Shown one piece after another: positions 55,661 to 64,000 of a DNA stretch of 64,000 bases. Below the pieces are notes generated by a model, which was not told where the DNA came from, made no database searches, and was given only the letters and a program-made list of their open reading frames with translations. Every line of letters starts with the position of its first letter. Position 1 is the first letter of the stretch. The position numbers and the translations under genes were made by a program. The DNA is from Tanypteryx hageni (Eukaryota; Arthropoda; Insecta; Odonata; Petaluridae), in contig CM054118.1 in assembly GCA_028673005.1 (NCBI GenBank), forward strand, positions 64,847,401-64,911,400, read 5' to 3'.

Positions 55661-56352
55661 ATGCAATCAGTTTTTTAAAGCACCGTAAAACTCGTTATTT
55701 TTTTATCCAGCCAGGGTGAAAAATCAAACTTGAATGACTTACGTTTCGTGCCGCATTCAGAACCAGTCCCAGATATCGGCGAGCCAGAGCACCAAAACTT
55801 TGTGGGCCATTCCCTCTTTATATGGCAATATATTATTTGCGAACAGATAATTGTTTATCTTTACATCGCTGGAATATTATCGTAATCAATAAGATAATTA
55901 ATAAGGAGCATTATATAAATTACCATCTTAAATAACCCCAGGCTTGTCTTGACCGTCACTATTAATTTAATGTGAACAAATGTGTAGTTAAATTGATCTT
56001 ATTTATTAGTGATTCGTATTCGTTATAGTGAGGCAATCACAGCCTCCGCAGAAAAGAGCGAATCGAATTGCTTTTCCGACGAGGTATTTTCTTTTCGAAA
56101 TTGCGAATTACCTTTACAGCCGAATGCAGTAAATCATTGTTATTCGTCTTGGATGTGTTCCCGAGAGTCACCACAAACAAAGGGGCCGATTAACCAATTG
56201 ACTTAGGATATACTTATAGCGTAACAATTTTTAGTATGTAACACTCATATTTGAAATCCTAATTAAGTGAACTCTTCTGTATTTTATTATGTATTTGAGT
56301 GCGTGTGTGAGTACAAGTCTTACATCATATACACGTACAATAACGTAAATAT
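55661..56352. other. Intergenic sequence, nothing recognised
   Basis: No supported feature. Confidence 0.4.
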
Positions 56353-56732
56353 AAATTAGAAAGAGTTCAGCGCAGAGCAGACAGATTCGTAAAACAGAAG
56401 TACGAACATAAGGAAAGCATCACTTCATTATTGAGGGATTTGAACTGGGTACCACTGGAGGATCGTAGATTGAACTCAAGGTTGCGGCTTCTGGATAAAT
56501 ATAGATCGGAATGTCTAAATGACGAGGTATAGGTAGAAACGACCGTGATGATAAGATACGTGAGATCGATTGTAGGACGGAGCGTTATCTAGGTTCGTTC
56601 TTTCCGAGGACAATACGAGATCACAATAGAAAATTTCAACCTGCGATAGACAATCTTTAGGTAGGTTATGGTGCATTGCACCCCCTGCCACCCACCAATT
56701 AGGTGAATTGCAGGGTAACATGTAGATGTATA
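56353..56732 (+). pseudogene. LINE family 1, copy 3 (C-terminal remnant)
   Basis: The plus strand encodes ERVQRRADRFVKQKYEH, LNWVPLEDRRLNSRLRLL and, after a deletion of about 33 bp at 56528 relative to the copy at 2350-3062, GRNDRDDKIREIDCRTERYL and the stop. The 3' UTR and GTAGATGTA tail are the same as copy 1, so these two form a subfamily distinct from copy 2. Confidence 0.85.
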
Positions 56733-56859
56733 TACACATATATGTACGCATAGTCATACACATATAGTAACACAACTTTCTTCTATATAACACCTCCAAT
56801 TTCGTAATGGCCCGTCGACTCCTTCCCTTAACTTAACGACCGGTACCTGTTCCAATTCC

Positions 56860-57590
56860 CCAAAAAACCACTCCTTCCGCCCCCTCTCACTACGTGACTC
56901 CTCCCCGTTATTCTCCCCCTCCTCTCTCTCTCTCTCTCTCTCCCTCCCTCTCTCCCCCATCCCGGGACATCCACTTCCTCCCTCTCTCCAGTGACCGGCT
57001 CTACGCTCTCTGCTTCCGCCTCTCCTCGCCCGTTTAAGTAACAGCAGAGGAAAGCACTCGACCAACACACAAAGGAACACACCTGCCACACACGTCCTCC
57101 CTCTTTCACCTTACTCTTTTCTCTAGCATTTCTCTCGCTCTTTCGTACTGCCCCGGTCTTTTCCTCATTTTACCATTCCATCTCCCTTTTCTACTTCTTC
57201 CTATCTTTTCTTCAAATATCCATTCATTTTTTCTGTATTACCTGTCCCTTTTCCCTATCCATAGCTCTCTCATTTTTTACCTTTGTTTAGTTTTTCTTAT
57301 TTTTCGCTTTACATCTCCATCTTCTACCTTTCAATTTCACTTCGTTTATTCATTCATGACTCCGCCCTTCCCCATCTTTTTTCGGCATCTTTCCTCTTTT
57401 ATTTTTTCGGATTATCCGTTCTACTTCGTGTCTCTCGTCTTTCTCTCTCTCTCTCCTTATTCTCATCTGTGATTTTCTGTTCCTTTTATGATCTTTTCTC
57501 TCTCACTGTACGTCCATTTCTCCCTATCTTAATTTCCCTTTCTGTAATCTTTCCAGCTCAAACAAAAAAAAATCCGGAATCCTCTCCTTC
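56860..57590. repeat. Pyrimidine-rich region with (CT)n
   Basis: Strongly C/T-biased on the plus strand, including a CT run at about 56921-56943. ORFs across it are low-complexity. A minus-strand AACAG|GTACCGG site at about 56845 could be a splice donor of a GA-rich untranslated exon, but nothing confirms this. Confidence 0.6.
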
Positions 57591-57856
57591 GTGAAAATTT
57601 ATCTTCGCTAAGGGTAATTTTCGTTTACGACATCGTCAATGTTCCCCGCGTGATATTCCACTAGTTAACCAATTGCCGTCTCGGTCTTTCGTTCCGCAAT
57701 TATGAAAGAATATCACGAATGGAGCAATAAAAAGCGGAAAGAAGGCAAGGTTATTTCTTTAGAAAAATATGTATCAGCAAAAATAATCGGAATGAGAATT
57801 ATTAAAAATGCTATCGCCAAAGGAAAGTTTCGGTAATTAAATAATTTTTCGAAATT

Positions 57857-58765
57857 GCTGAAAAGCACTATTATCTTCGTTATGTCCGTCCGTCCTTACC
57901 TATTATCTGGGAAGAATGGGCAACATCGATTTCAACCAAACTTAGTACATAGAATATTCATATAAATAAATGACCAAATGACATATTTAGACCTGATCGA
58001 CTTAGAGGAATTGGCCGAACAGACTTCAACTAAATTCTGTATATAAGCTTTGTACTACAACATACCATAATGAAATCAAGATATTTAAATCGGAGCTAAA
58101 GAGCAGGGTTACCACAGTAAAAAGTAAAATAATATTTCTTTTACACGTAATTCTAGAAAACTGACCGCATGGATTTTAATCAAACATGGCATATATAATC
58201 TTCATATAAATAAATAACCAAAATAGCATATTTCAATCGGGTCGACTAAAAAGGGCTACTACAATATCAAGGTTAAATTTTTTCTGTAATTGTGAATTTG
58301 GAAGGTGCAACAAAAACCTATTTCAAAGAAATTTCGTTTGTATATAGAAGTGTTCTTCAAACTGTGCTCCGCGGAGCCCTTAGTGATTCACGGATTAAAG
58401 AAATAATATAAAAAACAAGGAATAAAATCATATAATATAAAATATGATAATATTATTAAAACAAACATGTTTACTTATCGTATGTACAGTTGTATATATT
58501 CATAGCAAAGTTAATTTGGTTGGTGGAGAGACGTAGTTTAAGAGAGTCGCTTAAAGGGCTCCGCCGCCTCTCGAATTTTGAAGACATCTGAGTATAGAAT
58601 GGCTAAATGAAATGAACATATTTGGGACGGATCTAAAAAGCAGGGCTACCACAATATAAGGAAAAATAAATTTGATTTCAAAACAAATGCATGAGGATGC
58701 GATTATTTGAATTTGACGAAAAGCACCTATGTACCACGAGAAACCCGTGTACATCCCTACTTGTT
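57857..58765. mobile_element. Element with internal tandem repeats, copy 2
   Basis: It begins GCTGAAAAGCACTATTATC and GTCCGTCCG and ends AAACCCGTGTACATCCCTAC, as the copy at 11606-12640. The middle is interrupted by a MITE (58353-58597). Confidence 0.6.
58353..58597. mobile_element. MITE nested in the tandem-repeat element
   Basis: Inverted ends TTCTTCAAACTGTGCTCCGC..GGAGCCCTT and AAGGGCTCCGCCGCCTCTCG..TTTGAAGAC. It is absent at the equivalent position of the copy at about 12455. TATAGAA on both sides may be part of an 8-bp duplication. Probably hAT-like. Confidence 0.65.
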
Positions 58766-59229
58766 TTTTATTTTTACCCTTTCGTATGAAGTTTTTTCCT
58801 GTGCCAATTTCTCCAGATCACATTTTAATGTTGAGAATAAAATGTATGCCATCAAAAATACAGGTGGACTCCGCTTGTAGGTAGGAAGCGATTTTTGTTG
58901 TTTCCGACTTCCTATTAATTTCGCTGCTGACTAGAAACGGATGGATATCCACATCGATTTCTAAATTCGTGTCTGCCAATCAGTGACTGCATCTTTTATT
59001 TGTATTTATCCAGAAAGGTGTGAACTCTTTTTTCTGTTGATGCTTAGAATTACATGTCTAACATGACGAAAGCCGATTGACCGGAGGATTTCTTTGTGCG
59101 TACATGTTTCTGAACTTGTCTCCGAGCAACGGAGCAATATGGAGCGGCATCATCCCATCCCGAAGACGTCGTCAGTGCTTCCTAACAGTATTTAGAACGG
59201 AGAGGAGAGAGAGTAACGCACTCACCGTT

Positions 59230-59770
59230 GAGAAAAACTACCCCTATCTTTTCTTCCTTCTGCTACTTCCTCTCCTCCCTTCCTTCCTACTCTCGTCTTC
59301 CTCCCTCCTCTCTCACACTTCCCTCTCCTCCCTCCCTTCCCTCTTCTCCCTCTCTTCCCTCTTCTCCCTCCCCTCTTCTCCCTCCCCTCTTCTCCCTCCT
59401 CTCTCCTCCTTCCCCTCTCCTCCCTTCCTCCCCCTCTCTTCTCCCTCCCTCCCCTCTCCATACTTCCCTCTCCTTCCTCCCTCCCCTCTCCAAACTTCCA
59501 TCTCCTTCCTCCCTCCCCTCCCCTCTCCTCCCTCTTTTCCCACCCACCTCTCTCTCCCTCTCCTCCCTTTCTCCCCTCCCACCCCTCTCCTCTCTCTCTC
59601 TCCCCTCCAAACCCTCCCCTCCCTCCCTCCCCTCTCTCCCTCCACCGTCCTCCCTCCCTCTACCGCCTCCTTTCGCCACCCTTCATCTCCTCTCTTCCAT
59701 TCTATCATTTCTGCTTTCTCTCCCTCCCCTCTCTCACATTTTCCCCAACCCTCTCCCTCTCTCTTCCTCC
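59230..59770. repeat. 540-bp polypyrimidine tract (C/T-rich plus strand)
   Basis: Almost exclusively C and T in CTCC/TCTC/CCTT repeats. Long ORFs in four frames over it are composition artefacts. Confidence 0.9.
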
Positions 59771-59799
59771 GCCCTCCTATTGAGCCTACCTGCGCCGTC

Positions 59800-61120
59800 T
59801 GACCCGACTCCTATTCCCCTCTGTAATGCCGTTCCCTATCAGAGTGCAGTGGTGCAGAAAAGGGAAAGAGAGACAGGTGTTCTTAGCCGCATGGGGGGCA
59901 CATGATTCGGTTCGAGGGGGCGGCGTGGGCGTGGAGAGGATCGCCCGTGTCGATGGTGTATCATCTGGCATGACGCGTGTTTTGACTCGAGGGTTATTTT
60001 TCCTTCAGTTCGACCTTCCGTTTTTATTTTTCATTCCCAAGGCTTTACGAGGCCTATATATTCTCCAAGGAAAAATAAGTTGAAGTGAATGGGATAAGAA
60101 GCGCTTGTCGAGACGGAGGAAGCCATATGAAAAAAACGGTCACGGACTGTCGGAAAATACTTGCCGATGTTATTGCGTACTTTTTGAAACTTCCCAAATT
60201 ATATTCGATAAAGAATGGATGAATGTAACGAATTTTATGGGCAATGATTAGCGAATTAATAGTTAACATAAAGTCAACGTTAACTTTGCAAAGGCTTCCA
60301 CATATTTGGGCCCGCGAAGAATAGGAGTATATGCCTTTTTACGGCGTTTTTTGGTTCTCATACTCAAATTCTCTCGAAATAGTAATCAAAGTGCTCTTCC
60401 CTAGTTACTGTTCTTCATCTATTAAAAACCGTATTTTTTCTAGGAAGATTTAAGGAAAATGAGAATTTTGTTGTAAATTGATACTTGAGCCCCTGAGATT
60501 CTTTATCCTTCGCTTTATTATGCAAATTTATTAGTTCAAAACAGTACATAAAATATAATAAAAACAATCATGCTTTCATCTGGCTGAAAAATATCTAGAT
60601 GTCGTGGGTGAAGCGCAAACAATTCGTTGTCTAGCTACGCGATTGGCAAGTTTTAACAATATAGCGTCGTAAATGCCGTTTTATAGGCATTTAAAAAGGT
60701 AAATTATCAGGTCAAAGGTCAAGCAAGTCATCTTAAAAACTGGATCACCGTGGAGTAATATTTATTGCGGTTAAAACGAGATCCGCTTCTTGTTTCTACG
60801 CTCTGCAGTTGTTGAGTGATAAAATAACATCTCCGCGAAAGGATAGGAGCAACCATTTTGTGCGTAAAACAGCCTCATGTGATCTCGGTTGTCACACCTC
60901 ACCTATCGTCACGCAAAACTTCAGATCTGTAACTCTTCTACCTTGAGTTTTATATCACCTTATGTAAGAAGCAGCTACCTATTTGTAATAGACATGAACC
61001 TATTTTTTCAGCATTACGTCATCGTCAGATGCTTCTGTTATCTTTACCTTAGCAATATTACCTTTAAACACAATACACTAAAATTACCGGTTAGGCAGAC
61101 GTACGCCAGTTATGCTTTAT

Positions 61121-61129
<9 letters not shown>
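59800..61129. other. Intergenic sequence, nothing recognised
   Basis: 59890-59990 is GC-rich (GGGGGCGGCGTGGGCGTGG). No gene supported. Confidence 0.35.

Positions 61130-61130
<1 letters not shown>

Positions 61131-61177
<47 letters not shown>
61131..61177. repeat. (GT)n/(TA)n microsatellite
   Basis: A TA run of about 45 bp following a short GT run, directly next to the element at 61190. Confidence 0.95.
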
Positions 61178-61182
<5 letters not shown>

Positions 61183-61189
61183 GAAATGA

Positions 61190-61370
61190 AATGAAAAGGT
61201 AGTGATGAGGGTGGCAACAAGGTGTTGAAGGAAGCCCAGCGGACACTTACCAAGTCGGAGACCAAGTTGGCAGGCTGCTGGGGGCGTCGAAGAGACACGT
61301 TAAACACACGAACACAAAAAACAAAAAACACGCAAGCTTATCGGGTCTATGCCCTTCTTCAGCGATAGAG
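61190..61370. repeat. Relative of the left half of the 6611-6897 foldback
   Basis: Shares GGCAACAAGGTGTTG, CCAAGT(C/T)GGAGACC-type, GCGTCGAAGAGACACG and CTTCTTCAGCGATAGAG blocks in the same order. It is again framed by (TA)n, and by (TA)/(GT)n on the far side (61373-61409). Not inverted here. Confidence 0.7.
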
Positions 61371-61409
61371 TGTATATATATATTATGTGTGTGTGTGTGT
61401 GTGTGTGTA

Positions 61410-62780
61410 GCAATTCTGCCCATTAAACAGATTTTTTGGCTGAGAACTACTGATTCAGAGCAACCAACAAACGCCGGCTTCTCAGATATAAAAACCCCTC
61501 TCAATCTACTCTAATCATTATTAAGTGTTGCCTATACAAGGAGCTGCAGATATATTTTCTCTTATGATTATCGATAATAAACCTTTTTCCGATTATTTTT
61601 ATTGGAATACATTTGTGATTATTAGTATTGTTTTGCGGTATCTAAAGTAGATATTTTACGTGGATTTTGTGAAATGCTAGTATTCGTAAAGGAAAAGTTA
61701 ACATTGTTCGTCAGTTTTATTCCAAGCCATAAAAAAGGTATTGAACTCTAAACTTATATTCATCGAATTATCATAGTTGAATCGGTAAACCGAGTTTAAT
61801 TCATTAACTTAAAATACTGTAATCTGGACATCTCCGAATACGCTTGCGTTTTTACTAGCTTTCGTAAGTATGCAATAAAATTTCTTCATTTGTACATATA
61901 TGACCAGGAAAAGAACACGTCCTTTATTTTTTATGTACCGCTTTGTACACCGAATTAGGCACCAAAAGGAAACGTTTACGAATTCATAAGAAGAAATTCT
62001 CTGCCTTAGGCCTATGGCAGTCCATCAGAACTGGTTGCCGGAGAAATTCATGAAAAAAGTGGCGGAGAAAACTGAAAAAAGCGGGATCCAGTCATTAGAT
62101 GTCGAATTTGGTACGACTTCCGAATAAAAGGCGGATCTTATTTATGGTAATGAGCGAAGAAGTGCAGAAAGGCTAACATTAAGAAGCTCAATTTCCTGAA
62201 CGCAATACGCCAATACAGTGAAAAGATCGCGAGATGAGGCGCTGATTACACAGAGAGCGTTCAAATCTCTTCGGCGAGGATTCGGAGAGGGCGCGTCAAT
62301 TTGCCCCGAGGACCAAATGACCCCTTTGATGAGAATAAAAACGTAAGAATGCAGGTTTACTTTCTTGAGGAAGTGCGTCGTGGAAGCTGCGTTGCTGAAA
62401 CACTTTCGAATTTCCTTCTCACTGGAGTCGATTCCTTTTCCCACGGTCTGTAATGTTTTTTTCCTTTTATAATGTTTTCTCTCTCTCAGGTGTGTGGATG
62501 TATATACATATGCACACGCACACACCCATAAATGATAACAATATATATAATATTATTATCAAGGTAAAGAGGCGTGTGGATAATATTTGTCAATCCGATG
62601 TTTCTGGCGGCATACTTGTTATTTTGTAGTTAGTTACATTCATATCCGTAGATTTATAAAATTTTGTGGTGCGTTTGGTTTGAAATCTAAATCATAGAAA
62701 ATATAATACAGGGTGATTCGTCTGAGTATGGTTAAAATCAAAATGCTGTGAAATGGAAGCATTTATCTTTTATAACTCAA
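61410..62780. other. Intergenic sequence, nothing recognised
   Basis: AT-rich; no supported gene or element. Confidence 0.4.
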
Positions 62781-63642
62781 CTAGCTGTCGCGCGTCACAC
62801 ATGTGACACAAATCGAACACAGCCTTCTTGTTAAAGAAATAAAACACTTCATTTTACCTAACTATATAATTTGCATTTTAAAACAATTAGTACGTCAAAT
62901 TTACTTTTCATTTTTCGTTACTTTTAATAATGAGTAATGGAAAAATAAAAGTAATATAATAAAGTTAAATCAATTAAAAATTTAAGTTAAAAACTTAAGG
63001 ATATATTACATTCTTAACTTTGTTAACGCGACTGGATAAAATTTTTAAATTTTCTTGCGTCGTACTCCTGGCATGGCGACACACCTGTCCATGTGCAAAA
63101 ACCTGGTTTTGTAAGAGTAATCCCACGGTATCAAATGTTTGGCCTTGACTGTTATTAATCGTCATGGCAAAGGCTAACGTTATTGGAAACTGACGACGCT
63201 TCATCTCGAACGGAAGCTCGCTACTGCCTGTCAGTGTCACATCGAATTTAGGAAATATAACAGCTCGTCCTTTATTACTTCCGGTCGGAATCGTGCATTC
63301 AATGGTGTGCTGACCAAGATATTTCACATTTAAACGTATTCCATTGCACAGACCCTTCCTAACGTTAATGTTGCAAAGATGCATCACGACAGCGCCAATC
63401 CTGAGACGTAATTTATGCGGTGGCATTCCTTGCGGAGTAAGCGAATTGAAAAATTCCGTTGGAAAGTTAGCTTTTTCATTTTCTGTGCAGTTGATGACCT
63501 CATCGATGCTGACATACGCCGTTCCATGTTGTCCTGGAGCCAAAGTCATTCTGTCGAGGATTTCGTTGTTGATCGCAAGGGAGTCGACATTCTTGGGTGC
63601 TAATACTTTTAACAGTATTTTTATTTGACTTTCTCTAACACT
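62781..63642 (-). mobile_element. Helitron 3' end with decayed helicase
   Basis: On the minus strand the element ends CTAG at 62781-62784, followed by T, preceded by a 5-6-bp-stem hairpin (GTCACATGTGTGAC, 62794-62807) ten bases away, the classical Helitron 3' terminus. Helicase coding lies upstream. The 5' part ends near 63642 in an AT-rich region, so the copy is truncated. Confidence 0.75.
62995..63642 (-). pseudogene. PIF1-like helicase C-terminus (Helitron RepHel)
   Basis: The frame reads LAPKNVDSLAINNEIL and YVSIDEVINCTE at the start, LRIGAVVMHLCNI and GLCNGIRL in the middle, then LAFAMTINNSQGQTF (helicase motif V region) and FAHGQV, where a frameshift near 63085 removes motif VI (the VAMPGVRRKKI remnant is in the next frame). 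This is the last third of the rolling-circle replication helicase; the Walker A domain and Rep domain are absent. Nonfunctional. Confidence 0.85.
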
Positions 63643-63643
63643 A

Positions 63644-63925
63644 AAGAAAATGTTTACCTACCTATCGACATATAGAGGTTAACGCTTTATTATATAGTTA
63701 GTAACCTTATTATTGATTAGTAACCAATTGAGATTAAAATAGTTAAAGATATTTTTTTCTCGAATTTTCATAATCGTATTTCATAATGAGCGATAAAGTA
63801 TTAATTACTTTGTGCTGCCATCTGTATTCTGCAATTCGAAATTAAAAAGTACTAAAATTTTTATTTGCAACGTTTTAAAGAAAATGTTTGCATACCTACC
63901 GACATATAGAGATTAACATTTTATA
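63644..63925. repeat. Imperfect direct repeat, period about 235 bp
   Basis: AAAGAAAATGTTTACCTACC..CGACATATAGAG at 63648 recurs as AAAGAAAATGTTTGCATACC..CGACATATAGAG at 63878. Confidence 0.7.
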
Positions 63926-64000
63926 TAGTATGATATTTGGGACAAATTGCCTCGAAAGACGAAAGATTGTGACTAAGTTTTATGACCACACACGCAATAG

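Noticed and set aside
59077..59905. Two long plus-strand frames (241 and 225 codons) and several minus-strand frames
   Set aside because: They are Ser/Pro/Leu or Arg/Glu/Gly low-complexity translations of the polypyrimidine tract, in several frames at once.
61133..61331. Ile-Tyr repeat ORFs near 61.1 and 9.0 kb
   Set aside because: Translations of (TA)n microsatellites.

Overview
The window looks like arthropod nuclear DNA, most likely an insect. Short GC-rich exons with GT..AG borders lie in long AT-rich introns filled with non-LTR retrotransposons, hAT/pogo MITEs, Helitron relics, foldbacks and microsatellites. I cannot name the species. No bacterial operons, rRNA or CRISPR arrays are visible.

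The one host gene I can support runs on the minus strand from about 34.8 kb down to at least 3.9 kb and probably to 0.47 kb. Fourteen phase-compatible exons (34754-34840 down to 3926-4101) splice into about 611 codons. They encode five extracellular cadherin (EC) repeats, a short Gly/Ser-rich stalk and one transmembrane helix. A fifteenth exon at 472-688 is phase-compatible and would supply a short basic cytoplasmic tail, a stop codon and a nearby AATAAA. The signal-peptide exon and promoter were not found and may lie beyond 64 kb. A cysteine just before EC1 plus one in EC1 strand F resembles the N-terminal fold of protocadherin-15/Cad99C, but the protein has only five ECs and a Gly-rich insert replaces the calcium motif between EC3 and EC4.

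The introns (0.7-34.7 kb) carry: a relic of a DDE-type transposase (1.56-2.28 kb); a truncated LINE (2.35-3.06 kb); a pogo-like MITE; hAT MITEs with 8-bp target duplications; an (AT)n-linked foldback (6.6-6.9 kb); an element with internal tandem repeats (11.6-12.6 kb); tRNA-like modules, one pair arranged as a 340-bp palindrome (20.1-20.4 kb); a complex repeat (20.9-23.5 kb); and a roughly 100-bp hairpin element with long target duplications (30.6 kb, second copy at 36.3 kb).

From 34.9 to 64 kb there is no recognisable host gene, only elements. They are a CpG-rich foldback with a nested hAT MITE (35.1-35.9 kb), RTE/L1-type LINE fragments (37.9, 49.9, 55.6 kb), a tRNA-like sequence (38.9 kb), a SINE-like insertion with a 13-bp duplication (39.1-39.4 kb), a 4-kb composite repeat holding a broken hAT-type transposase (41.8-45.7 kb), a 1.1-kb inverted-repeat element (45.8-46.9 kb), a second LINE lineage (48.1-48.7 kb), a LINE with a long open ORF nested inside a hAT MITE (52.8-55.5 kb), extreme polypyrimidine tracts (56.9-57.6 and 59.2-59.8 kb), and the 3' end of a Helitron with a decayed PIF1 helicase (62.8-63.6 kb).

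No new biochemical system is evident. The most novel material is structural: the small hairpin retroposon-like element, the tRNA-like foldback, and the composite repeat families.
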